DNA of 64,000 nt from UBA12077 sp963665525 (GTDB lineage Bacteria; Bacteroidota; Bacteroidia; Bacteroidales; UBA12077): assembly GCA_963665525.1 (NCBI GenBank), contig OY762280.1:1302001-1366000 (forward strand). The letters run 5' to 3'. The notes beneath the pieces are model-generated. The model was not told the DNA's origin. It saw nothing but the letters and a program-made list of their open reading frames with translations, and ran no database searches. Each line of letters opens with the position of its first letter. The stretch's first letter is position 1. Position numbers and translations under genes: made by a program. This document shows positions 35,473 through 44,264 of this stretch, in pieces.

Positions 35473-35895
35473 TTAAATGTTTGCTTTGATCTGATTAATA
35501 AGAAGTTCCAACCTATTTGTCCTGCTTTTCTTAGACTTTATTTCACATTCCCAAACAATAAAGACTTTCCAACCCATTTTTTCGAGAACTTCCCTATTTT
35601 TTCCATCCCTTATTTTATTATCTGATATTTTTTTAGTCCAAAACTCTTTCCTTGTTTCCGGAAGTTTAGCAGCTTTGCAATTATGATTGTGCCAAAAACA
35701 GCCATGGACAAATACAATGGATTTGTATTTAGGTAGAACTATATCAGGTTTGCCTGGTAAATTGGATATATTTTTTCGATATCTAAAGCCCTTTGAGAAT
35801 AAGAACTTTCGTACAATAATTTCCGGTTTTGTTTCTTTTCCGGAAATTTTGGACATTAAATTACTTCGTTGTTCTCTTTTATAAATATCAGTCAA
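35473..35895 (-). CDS. vsr: Very short patch repair endonuclease
   Basis: Vsr nicks 5' of the thymine in T:G mismatches produced by deamination of 5-methylcytosine and normally accompanies a C5 methyltransferase. 140 residues, typical length. Markers: RSNLMSKISGKETKPEIIVRKFL, KPDIVLPKYKSIVFVHGCFWH with the catalytic-site Asp and the zinc-site Cys/His, and GWKVFIVWECEIK. The N-terminus overlaps the ATPase stop by four bases, so it is the last gene of the island operon. Its presence argues that the dcm-like gene upstream is an active 5-methylcytosine enzyme. Confidence 0.95.
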   Translation of the reverse strand: MTDIYKREQRSNLMSKISGKETKPEIIVRKFLFSKGFRYRKNISNLPGKPDIVLPKYKSIVFVHGCFWHNHNCKAAKLPETRKEFWTKKISDNKIRDGKNREVLEKMGWKVFIVWECEIKSKKSRTNRLELLINQIKANI

Positions 35896-37676
35896 TTGTT
35901 TATGATATGTTCAATATATTCTTTTATTAATTTGAAGTCATCATTTTGCTTTTTAAGCCAATGATTTAGAAATATTTTTTGAATTGCAAAAATATCTTCT
36001 CCTGCATTAACACCTTTTACTTCCTTAGTTAAAACTGCAAATCTTTCTTTATATGTATTTAACCCTAATAATTGGTCTAGTTTCTCTTGGGCATCTATTT
36101 CATTAATTTCAAGTAACTTTTTTGCGATATTATCATCCCAAATCATTTCCTCTGGAATATTACTAGGTAAGTAAAAAACATTGTTTTTATAGAAATCCAA
36201 GTATTTTTTTAATAGTTCAACTTTCTGTTCTTCATTTCCTCCTTGAGATCCACCATCAACATCAAAAGAAATATCTTCATTTGAAATTTCTTTAATCTTT
36301 TTTATTAAATACGTGGAATCTATAATTCCTATAGAATCATTTCTCCAATCATAACCATCGCAATATTTTTGATCACCATCAAAAAATACATAATTGATAC
36401 TATTCTGATCTCTGCAAAAAACTTTTATAAATTCTTTTTTAATTACTGAAACACCCCCAGGATTATATTTTACATTAAATAAGCTTTTTGTTTCTAAGCC
36501 AATATTCTCTAGAACTCCATCTACTACTGATTTTGCTAATATGTCTTCTACTGTAATATTGTATTTTGTATCAACTTTGTGTTCTAAGTAATAGAATGCT
36601 TCTTTTGCAGTAAGATCTTCTTTAATTAAAAATCTTCCTGAATCAGGATTTTGATAAAATGTCTTGATTGCACTTCTTGGGAGCATTTTAGCAATAACAG
36701 GAGAATGAGTTGATAATATTATTTGATGCTTTTTTTTAATAATTTGATTAAGTAAGAAAATAACTAATCTATTTTGAGCGCCAGGATGAAGAGATACTTC
36801 CGGTTCGTCTAGTATAATTAATGAATAATCTGGAGCATCAAGGATTTTTAAAACTAACCTCACTACAGCTACTTCACCACTTCCAGCAAATGCCTCCGAA
36901 TAATTAGCAAAATTTGAATTAAATATCACAGAATATCCATCATTTTTAAAGAAAGTATGCTCAATATATTTAGCACTTTTGTAATTTCTTCCAAGAATAA
37001 ATGATATTTCGTCTAATTCCGTTTTACTTAATATTCTTATTTCTTTATTATATATTCCAAAACTTTTATTTATAATTTTCTTTTTTCCATTTATTACTTT
37101 CTCAAGATGTTTTGACTGATACCTTATATACTCTTGTTTATTCTTTGACTTTAATCCTTTAACGTCTCCAAAATAAAAATATTTATCAAAAGCACTTAGT
37201 TCAGCTCTAAAATCGATATAAACTACTTCCTTTTTTATTGGAACATCTCTTGTCTTTCTAGGTTTCATTCCTGCCCATTTTAGAGGCCTACTTGTTTCCC
37301 AATAATTAGGATCATTTTCTCTTCGTATCCTTGCTTTAATTACCTCTCTTAACTTCCCTTCTTCATCTTTATATGAATACCAAAATGAATGTCTTTTTCT
37401 TTCATCATCATAATATTGTATTGGATCAACAGAAGTGCTAAACCAAAATGTGGATGGCGTATTACCTTCCGGCATGCCATAAGCCGCGTGTAAACAAGTG
37501 CTTTTTCCACAACCGTTTTGTCCAATAAAAATTGTTAATGGAAAATCAAAATTGATTGTAGAATTTAGCTCAATGCTATGAAAATATGGAAATCGTAAAA
37601 AATCAATATAGAACTTTAATTGATTAGCTTTTTTGATTTTTATTATTTTTTCGATCTGTTGAGCGACATTCATCAT
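35892..37676 (-). CDS. OLD-like ABC-type ATPase with TOPRIM-like C-terminus
   Basis: 594 residues. Residues 42-330 form an SMC/ABC-type ATPase: Walker A IGQNGCGKST (51-60), signature AFAGSGE (262-268), Walker B SLIILDEPEVSLHP and H-loop LSTHSP (322-327). The C-terminal region shows TVEDILA (Glu377) and YVFFDGDQ (Asp433, Asp435), the spacing and DxD pattern of TOPRIM nucleases in OLD/GajA-type proteins. The TOPRIM call is inferred from short motifs. It may be the effector nuclease of this island. It lies between the receiver-like gene (98-base gap) and vsr (4-base overlap). No UvrD-like GajB partner is adjacent, so it is not a standard Gabija system. Confidence 0.8.
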   Translation of the reverse strand: MMNVAQQIEKIIKIKKANQLKFYIDFLRFPYFHSIELNSTINFDFPLTIFIGQNGCGKSTCLHAAYGMPEGNTPSTFWFSTSVDPIQYYDDERKRHSFWYSYKDEEGKLREVIKARIRRENDPNYWETSRPLKWAGMKPRKTRDVPIKKEVVYIDFRAELSAFDKYFYFGDVKGLKSKNKQEYIRYQSKHLEKVINGKKKIINKSFGIYNKEIRILSKTELDEISFILGRNYKSAKYIEHTFFKNDGYSVIFNSNFANYSEAFAGSGEVAVVRLVLKILDAPDYSLIILDEPEVSLHPGAQNRLVIFLLNQIIKKKHQIILSTHSPVIAKMLPRSAIKTFYQNPDSGRFLIKEDLTAKEAFYYLEHKVDTKYNITVEDILAKSVVDGVLENIGLETKSLFNVKYNPGGVSVIKKEFIKVFCRDQNSINYVFFDGDQKYCDGYDWRNDSIGIIDSTYLIKKIKEISNEDISFDVDGGSQGGNEEQKVELLKKYLDFYKNNVFYLPSNIPEEMIWDDNIAKKLLEINEIDAQEKLDQLLGLNTYKERFAVLTKEVKGVNAGEDIFAIQKIFLNHWLKKQNDDFKLIKEYIEHIINN

Positions 37677-37774
37677 TTAAATTTTTATTACACCTTGTCT
37701 AAAAGTTCATCTTCTTAATAATTCTGATCAACCATAGTGCAAGTAGTTGAATTTGTGTTAAGTATATAATGATT

Positions 37775-39376
37775 CTAGCTCCTTCTTAACCATTCTGATT
37801 CATCTAAACCAACTCTAGATACTTTTGCTGCAAACTCATTAAGGAACTTTTGAGCATGTGATATTTTTAGATCAAGTATCCAGGTATAATCATCACCTTT
37901 TTTGTCTTTAAAATAAAATCTATTTTTATCCTTTCTAGCTTTTATAAATCCTTTTTGATTCGGATTAAAGCTAAACGTTAATAAGTCAAAACTATTTGAA
38001 TTTTTTAGTTTAAGTTTTATATACTCATTCTTTTTATTTTTATAAATAATATTAAACTTTTTATCACATACTTCAAGTGGTAAAAACCGAAATCTCCTAG
38101 TTTCATTAGAAATTCTAACACTATCACAAGGTTGTTGAATACATAAATAATAAATAGTATTTTTCCTCACAACAGTACCTAAAGAAAGTATTGGGGGTTG
38201 CTTTGGAATATTTTCTAAACTACTACTTAAATGTGTCAAAATTGCAAAATCTTCATGTATTCCATTGGAGTCTATATCTTTTGGCATAAATAATTTAGGA
38301 GCTTCTTTGTATAAGTTATTTAATCCGAAATTATCTACTTTTTCATCTGGTAATTCTGAATTCTTCTGTGACTTAAATTCATTCTTAAAAAACTCTCTAT
38401 AGCCATACTCTTGCCATTTTCCTAATTGATCTTTACCAATATTAAGATCAAATTTATTAATCTTGATAGTATGATCATCAAAATCATTTGAATCGATCCA
38501 ATCCATAACAGAGTTTATATCACAAATTTCAGAAATATTAGCATATCTTAAGATTGAATCTAAGGAATCCCTTATTGCAGATAATAATAAGTTATCAGCA
38601 TCATCAGGATTGGTTAACATTGCTCTGTGTGATAGATATGCAGGATCTAAGCCTGTATTATATTTACTTAATAATTCAAAAGTATTATTTCTTATTCCCG
38701 TAATAGCTTGTAATGCAACGTTACTTATAATACCTTGCGTCATCTTTGTAAACTCGGTTAGTAAAAAGTTTGGTATCTGATCATAATTTAAAATCCAATC
38801 TTCAAATTCCTGGGCATGTTTAAACTTTCCAATTAACGACGGTTTTCCTGCAACTATAATTTTAATATTCTTTTTGCCAATAATATTATTAGATTCCTTT
38901 ATTAAATCGAACTTTTTAAATTCTGTTTCAATTTTTTCTACAATATCGGATAATCCGACTTCGCCTGTATAAATTAAAACTAATTTAAACGTATTTACTG
39001 ATTCATGATCGGATAAAATCTCATTAATAAGTCTTAAAGTAAATGTACCTCTTGGATCATCTTCTTCTACATCAGCTTCCTCATTAGTTTCATTTTCTTC
39101 TGTACGTGGTAGATCCATTTTCCAATCTAATACAGTGATATCAGCACTTTTTGCAATCTCAATTACATCATTAAAATCTCCTTCATTTCTTGGGTTATTT
39201 AAAGCGCAGAGTTTTCTAGCTTTTGAAAATGCTGTAATTAGTTCTTTCGCATCCAGATTATGTTCTGTATCATTTTTATCAGTATATATTTCATCATCAA
39301 CAAATAATACACTTTGAATAAAATTATCAGCTATTTCTTTCGATTTTTCAAAGAAACTTGAATCTATTTTAGTCAT
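37775..39376 (-). CDS. Receiver-like protein paired with the GHKL kinase-like protein
   Basis: 533 residues. The first 180 resemble an atypical response-regulator receiver: an acidic pair D27-D28 in VLFVDDEI, a candidate phospho-acceptor D84 in ITVLDWKMDLP, T137 in LVLIYTGE and K178 in IIVAGKPS, in the order and roughly the spacing of receiver catalytic residues, with an acidic insert (residues 92-108). The remaining 350 residues are not recognised: a helical part (220-330) and a late beta-rich part with CIQQPCDSVRIS and FSFNPNQKGFIKAR. No DNA-binding motif is obvious. The start overlaps the GHKL gene stop by eight bases, implying coupled translation. I infer that it receives signal or phosphate from that protein; alone it would remain a hypothetical protein. 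Confidence 0.75.
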   Translation of the reverse strand: MTKIDSSFFEKSKEIADNFIQSVLFVDDEIYTDKNDTEHNLDAKELITAFSKARKLCALNNPRNEGDFNDVIEIAKSADITVLDWKMDLPRTEENETNEEADVEEDDPRGTFTLRLINEILSDHESVNTFKLVLIYTGEVGLSDIVEKIETEFKKFDLIKESNNIIGKKNIKIIVAGKPSLIGKFKHAQEFEDWILNYDQIPNFLLTEFTKMTQGIISNVALQAITGIRNNTFELLSKYNTGLDPAYLSHRAMLTNPDDADNLLLSAIRDSLDSILRYANISEICDINSVMDWIDSNDFDDHTIKINKFDLNIGKDQLGKWQEYGYREFFKNEFKSQKNSELPDEKVDNFGLNNLYKEAPKLFMPKDIDSNGIHEDFAILTHLSSSLENIPKQPPILSLGTVVRKNTIYYLCIQQPCDSVRISNETRRFRFLPLEVCDKKFNIIYKNKKNEYIKLKLKNSNSFDLLTFSFNPNQKGFIKARKDKNRFYFKDKKGDDYTWILDLKISHAQKFLNEFAAKVSRVGLDESEWLRRS

Positions 39377-42347
39377 TTTTAGGTGATATTTTAAAAGTCA
39401 CATTGCTTCCTTCTCTTGGTTCATCAAGAAAGATTTGATAATTTTCTGCTTCCAGAACTTCTCTACTTATATGCAATCCCATGCCTCTTCCATCTAATTT
39501 TCTACTAAACCCTAATTCGAAAATTCTTTCAGCATCGCGAACTGATATTTCTGGACCATTATTTGAGATATAAAAACCTGAATCATCAGCATGAAGCCTT
39601 ATTATTTTATCTTCTTCATTTGATTGATTTAACCAATGAATAGCGTTATCTATTATATTTACAAAAACTGGATAAAAAGTTGATCGATAACCAAATAATT
39701 TCCTTTTTACAAAGCCTTTCGTATGTTTTAATTTTATATTATGTCTTTCTAAACGAGCTCCAAATAAATCCATTAGAAATATTTTAATTTCATTAGGTGG
39801 TATTTCTTCTTTATTTCTGTAAAGTCTTCTATTCAGAGGTGTAAAAAGTGTTAAATATCCATCAAGATGCTCAAAGTTTATTTTAATATTATTATAGACA
39901 CCATCAAGTTTTTCATTAACATCTGCCCAAGCTTTAAGATCTTTTAAACTATCTCGAATAGATTTAACAGTGCTATTAAATTCATGATGTATAACTCCTA
40001 CAGCAAGTCCCAACTGACTTAGTTCAATATCAGCTTGAATTCTATCTCGTAACTCTTCCAATTCTTCAGACATAGCATCAGCGATCTGGTCACTAGTTAT
40101 AATACTCTCATCTTCTGCCTTACTCCAATAAATTTCTTGTAGTTGTTTTATGATACTTTCAAGTGCAAAAGCCGCTCTGTCACGTTCTTTTCCAATTTCT
40201 TCTTCTACTCTTTTTCTTTCTTTTACAAGATCAAAATCACCTGTATTACTTATCTTAAGATTTTTGAAATCATCCTTTATATCTCTAATCTTATTTTCCA
40301 GATCTATCATTAATTCTCTAGCTAATTCTGTTACATTTTTTGTAACATCTGCAAGTGCTTCTTTAGCTTCTTTTTGTTTTTGTTTTGTCGCTTTTTCAGC
40401 TTGTTGCGAAATAAATTCCACTGCTTGTTCCAATCTTCTTCTTTTACTGATTTCAATCTGAAGTCTATTGGTATAGTCATCTATAATTTGATCAATTTTA
40501 TTTACTGCAGTTGTTAACAATCCATTTTGCAAATTTTCATATTCAGTTAAATAAGCTTCATAATCTTTTCTTGTGTCTTTTGATATTGTAAATCCCCTTG
40601 GTTGGTTTACTTTAATTTCTTCAAAGTAAGAAACTAGTTGCTGCCTAGAATCAACTTCCTGATCTATTAATACTTGACTAGCCTCTTCAGGATCATCAAT
40701 ATATGCAATACCATCAAAGTTTTGTTCAATCTTTACTAGCAGATCTTTTATATCTTCCTCGTATTTGTTTTCACTTAAATTTTTAAAAAAATTATCCAAT
40801 GAAGACTGAAAATATTCTTTTCTTACTTTTGCTTGTTTGTCTCTTCTTTCAAGGGCTTTATAATAAGATTCTCTTTCTGCTCTTTTCTTAACCCAAATAT
40901 CCGACTTAGGTCCACCGGTACTCCCCTCTCTAAAAAAGTCAGCTGCTAGCTGCACAAAAAAATTCTTTAGAATATCTCGAAGTTGCCTATATGCTTTATT
41001 CTCAATAAATCCCTCTCTCCCAGCTTTTTCTTTTAAAAAATTATTGTTTTCCTTTGATATATTTATAACTCCAAACATTCTTCGCGCATTAAAAAAATAA
41101 AACGATGCACTTTTTGCTCTGTTTTTTTCAATGTCTAACCAATCATTTTCAGGATTTCCATAAGGTAATATCCTAATATTATCCTTATAAATATAAACTC
41201 CACCAAACCTTTCTGCTTTCGCAAATAAACGTGAGTGGTTCTCACGATCTATTATTGATTGTGTTAATTTTCCTTGAAAATATGCTACATTAATGAAGAA
41301 CTCTCCACAATCAGTTTCTTTATAATTATTTCCAGCCCAATTTACTTTATGACTTAATGGTTCTTCCCTATAAACCTGTATTTTACCTTCAAATTGCCCA
41401 TATTTATCAAATTTGCCCCTAAAATGATGATCAGCAATTTCAAAATCCTCTGGTGTTATAAATTGTTCTTTATTTATAATGTCTTGATAAGTATTATGCT
41501 CACCTTTATAATCCCTAAAACTAGCAGTTATATGAGGTTGACTATGATTGGGAGTCATAGTATTTGTAAAACCAACAAGCATTTTTTCTATTTTTGAAGC
41601 TTCTTTTACATTTCTATTACCATCAATATCATTATTTATTGAATCATCGACAGGTAATATGTAGAAATGAGTTCCTCCATTTCCTTGTGCTAGTGAAAAA
41701 TCACCTACTAGTTTTTTATCTAAATTTAAAGGTGAAACAGAAAATTTGCTAATAATAGTCACGATTTTACTATGATCTTCTTTAGAAATAGCATCATTAT
41801 TGAATAATTCATCTAAATTCCCTATAACCTCATTTTTCATTTCCTCAATCTCTCTTTCAGAAGGTAAATTGTCAAATTCTCTTATAGGAATGATGACATC
41901 TTCTAAGTCTAGTCCAGGTAATTCAAAAACGTTCCAATTAATAAAAGATGCCACAATTTTATGGTTCTCATTATTCCTCTTTGCCCGTGTTAATATTAAA
42001 ACTTGATTACCTATTGAAGCTATAGCAAGTCTACCAATTCCTTTTTCACCCATAATTGGTCTTTCAGGTTTATTAGGATCTTTTGGTGGTAGTATGTTCT
42101 TTGCGCTTTCGTACTTACTATCTGTCCCAAGTGTTAACCATCTGGATTCAAATTCTTGCCTAGTCATACCTAAGCCATTATCCCTTAAAACAAACAGCTT
42201 ATCTTTTCTTATATAATCAACATCTACGTTATCAGCGTATGCATCATGAGCATTTTTAAATAGTTCATTAATTGCTGTTGGGATTCCAGCAATTTGCTGT
42301 CTACCTAACATATCTAATGCTCTAGCTCTGGTTTTAAAGTAAGCCAT
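39369..42347 (-). CDS. Dual-GHKL protein: MORC/MutL-like ATPase fused to a histidine-kinase-like module
   Basis: 992 residues, cytosolic. The N-terminal GHKL domain has the N-box INELFKNAHDAYAD (E28, N32, D35), the G1 box DNGLGM (56-61) and GEKGIGRLAIAS (100-111), as in HSP90/MutL/MORC-type ATPases. The middle (about 470-785) is long coiled coil rich in Glu, Lys and Arg. The C-terminus is a second GHKL unit of histidine-kinase type: an H-box-like GVIHHEFNSTVKSIRD with His787/His788, N-box VNIIDNAIHWL (near 897-901), SNNGPEI and GRGMGLHISREVLE. MORC-like GHKL proteins in restriction-modification operons are described; this one also has the parts of a sensor kinase. It lies between dcm (4-base gap) and the receiver-like gene (8-base overlap). 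Confidence 0.85.
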   Translation of the reverse strand: MAYFKTRARALDMLGRQQIAGIPTAINELFKNAHDAYADNVDVDYIRKDKLFVLRDNGLGMTRQEFESRWLTLGTDSKYESAKNILPPKDPNKPERPIMGEKGIGRLAIASIGNQVLILTRAKRNNENHKIVASFINWNVFELPGLDLEDVIIPIREFDNLPSEREIEEMKNEVIGNLDELFNNDAISKEDHSKIVTIISKFSVSPLNLDKKLVGDFSLAQGNGGTHFYILPVDDSINNDIDGNRNVKEASKIEKMLVGFTNTMTPNHSQPHITASFRDYKGEHNTYQDIINKEQFITPEDFEIADHHFRGKFDKYGQFEGKIQVYREEPLSHKVNWAGNNYKETDCGEFFINVAYFQGKLTQSIIDRENHSRLFAKAERFGGVYIYKDNIRILPYGNPENDWLDIEKNRAKSASFYFFNARRMFGVINISKENNNFLKEKAGREGFIENKAYRQLRDILKNFFVQLAADFFREGSTGGPKSDIWVKKRAERESYYKALERRDKQAKVRKEYFQSSLDNFFKNLSENKYEEDIKDLLVKIEQNFDGIAYIDDPEEASQVLIDQEVDSRQQLVSYFEEIKVNQPRGFTISKDTRKDYEAYLTEYENLQNGLLTTAVNKIDQIIDDYTNRLQIEISKRRRLEQAVEFISQQAEKATKQKQKEAKEALADVTKNVTELARELMIDLENKIRDIKDDFKNLKISNTGDFDLVKERKRVEEEIGKERDRAAFALESIIKQLQEIYWSKAEDESIITSDQIADAMSEELEELRDRIQADIELSQLGLAVGVIHHEFNSTVKSIRDSLKDLKAWADVNEKLDGVYNNIKINFEHLDGYLTLFTPLNRRLYRNKEEIPPNEIKIFLMDLFGARLERHNIKLKHTKGFVKRKLFGYRSTFYPVFVNIIDNAIHWLNQSNEEDKIIRLHADDSGFYISNNGPEISVRDAERIFELGFSRKLDGRGMGLHISREVLEAENYQIFLDEPREGSNVTFKISPKND

Positions 42348-42351
42348 ATAA

Positions 42352-43377
42352 CTATTTTTTTAAGCAACGTCCTATTTCTTCGGCAAGTTTTGGAGGTACT
42401 GCATTACCAATCATTCTTGCAATTGTTCCTTGGCTGTTCGAGTAAAATTTATAATCTAAAGGAAAACTTTGTATTGTTGCTCCTTCTCTCAATGAGATAG
42501 CTCTGTCTTGCTCAGGGTGGCCATATCTTCCATTTGAATAACTTACAAATCTAGTTGTTATGGTTGGTGCTGGTTTGTCCCAACTCATCCTCCCATATAC
42601 ATCATAATGTCCGGAATGATCACTATAGCAATCTGGTTGTAAATTTTTAGGCCAGCTTCTTCTGTCACCTCCGTTATGTTTTGTCGCTTTTATTCTTTTT
42701 AAGTTCAGTGCATTCAGTTTGGCGGAGCTATGCTTTAGGTCAGACTGATCTACATGTCCTGCTTTAATAGAAGTAAATATTTTAGGATCTCCAATTGCTT
42801 GACGTACAGTTGTTATATTGTCTTTATTTTCCTGCGGTAGTTTAATCTCTTTTTTGACACGGGTAGCTACTAAAACATATCTTCTTCTATTTTGGGGTAC
42901 TCCAAAATATTTCGCATTTAATACTCCTTCATCAAAAACATAATGATTTTTAACTAAGAATTTCTTAAATTTTCCGAGTGGACTTTCCGGTTTATTATCT
43001 AATCCAGGAACATTCTCTATAAAAACATAACCAGGTCTGTAAAAATCTACGAATTCTTGAAAATCTGCCAGTAGTAATCTGGTTTGACAAGATTTTGTTT
43101 TATCAGTTTTAATATTTGAGTAATATTGGCACGGACTACATCCAACAAATATAAGATCATCCTGTTTTTTACGAATCTTAAAAAAAGAAGCTACATCTTC
43201 TTTTTCTAAGGATGAAACATCTGCTGTTAAAAATTTAGTATTGTTATTCTTTTCATATGTTTCTTTACACGAAGCATCAATATCAATACCTCCTAATACA
43301 TCTATTCCTGCAGACCTAAAGCCTTGTGTCACACCTCCTATGGAGCAAAAAAAATCAACTGCTTTTAATTTTTTCAT
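42352..43377 (-). CDS. dcm: DNA C5-cytosine methyltransferase
   Basis: 341 residues. It transfers a methyl group from S-adenosylmethionine to C5 of cytosine in a specific DNA site. Motif I is FCSIGGVTQGF, motif IV is VGCSPCQYYS with catalytic Cys83 (SPCQ instead of the common PPCQ), motif VI is VFIENVPGL, motif VIII is QNRRRYVLVAT, and motifs IX-X are SLREGATIQSFPLDY and IGNAVPPKLAEEI. The target recognition region is about residues 185-285; the specificity cannot be read. It is the first gene of the leftward island operon behind its own promoter. The family assignment is firm; the symbol is by family only. Confidence 0.95.
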   Translation of the reverse strand: MKKLKAVDFFCSIGGVTQGFRSAGIDVLGGIDIDASCKETYEKNNNTKFLTADVSSLEKEDVASFFKIRKKQDDLIFVGCSPCQYYSNIKTDKTKSCQTRLLLADFQEFVDFYRPGYVFIENVPGLDNKPESPLGKFKKFLVKNHYVFDEGVLNAKYFGVPQNRRRYVLVATRVKKEIKLPQENKDNITTVRQAIGDPKIFTSIKAGHVDQSDLKHSSAKLNALNLKRIKATKHNGGDRRSWPKNLQPDCYSDHSGHYDVYGRMSWDKPAPTITTRFVSYSNGRYGHPEQDRAISLREGATIQSFPLDYKFYSNSQGTIARMIGNAVPPKLAEEIGRCLKK

Positions 43378-43400
43378 TGATTGAAATGTTGCTATCTATA

Positions 43401-43430
43401 CAAAATTAGCATCATTAATGTAAATTGAAA
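43401..43430 (-). promoter_or_regulatory. Promoter of the island operon
   Basis: On the minus strand TTTC (43430-43427), 18-base spacer, TAATTTTG (43408-43401), 24 bases before the dcm ATG. It fits the TTTG/TAnnTTTG pattern with one mismatch. Confidence 0.6.
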
Positions 43431-43710
43431 GAAAAATGTGATAAAATTATGAACATGTGTGTATAATTCAAAAATTATAAATTGTTCATTTGTTGATAAT
43501 TATGAATCTCTATCTTGTTTGAAACTTAAATTTACCTGATAGTAAAGTGATTTAATCATTTTTTTTTAACTATGTATATATAACTCCACACCCATTTTGC
43601 TACATTACATTTCGCAAAAAACGTGTTCCGTTTGAAGATATTTAGAAGAGAACTATCTCACGACTGAAAGGAGTAATTTTTCTTTTTCCGACCTTAAAAT
43701 CAATAAACCA

Positions 43711-43762
43711 TTGGTAATTTTTGGCTAATGCCTTTTAGGCATGCCCAAAAATTATTTACCAA
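43711..43762. repeat. Long hairpin upstream of the island operon
   Basis: TTGGTAATTTTTGG pairs with CCAAAAATTATTTACCAA (one bulge), with inner GCC/GGC pairing. It lies eight bases before the right flanking repeat and about 330 bases upstream of dcm. It may be an element end or a terminator. The surrounding 43431-43769 holds no gene. Confidence 0.7.
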
Positions 43763-43769
43763 AGCTATA

Positions 43770-44264
43770 TTAACATAATGCAGGACATTATAGGACAACT
43801 GCCAACAAATTGCGGATACGCAGTATTTAATATAAAATCAGATCTCGGACAGTTTATCTGTTCGTGATCGATAGATTTTATGTTAAAGCAATTTGTGCTC
43901 ACCAATTCAAAGTTGTCAGCTATAATTTTATATTATGTCTCCACTTCGTTCCGGGCTTCGCCTAAATAGAATTTTAATTGTGAGAATCTTATATTATTGA
44001 TAATTATACGCCTCTAATTCAAATATTCAATTCTAAGACGTTTATTTGCGAGAAATCGTTTTTCTGGGTAATTATGTTGTTTTTATAGCAATATTCTATT
44101 CTCGAGCAGTTAATACCCATACTTGTCCTATAATTATTCGCTAACGCTCATGAGATCGCTTTGCTTAGTTAGTCATTATTTTAAATAGCCTCTTCTCCCA
44201 ATATTATGTTTTTGTTGCTTTTATAACTAAAAGCTTACAAAACTATAATCGGAATCAGTTTGCT
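43770..44264. repeat. Right long non-coding repeat flanking the defence island
   Basis: About 495 bases, no supportable gene. It has the same order of conserved blocks and the same orientation as 34481-35199 but is shorter because it lacks roughly 200 bases after the 85-base core. It ends GGAATCAGTTTGC immediately before the LuxR fragment. Confidence 0.75.
44106..44190 (+). repeat. Perfect 85-bp direct repeat, right copy
   Basis: Identical by eye to 34886-34970. The two copies lie about 9.2 kb apart and bracket the whole five-gene operon. Confidence 0.85.

Noticed and set aside
35892..37676. Gabija (GajA) or McrBC interpretation of the ATPase
   Set aside because: No UvrD-like GajB and no McrC partner nearby; the ATPase is of ABC/OLD type, not the AAA+ GTPase McrB.
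35473..43377. DISARM or BREX interpretation of the island
   Set aside because: There is a C5 methyltransferase, but no SNF2-like helicase, DrmB, PglZ or BrxL-type gene is present.
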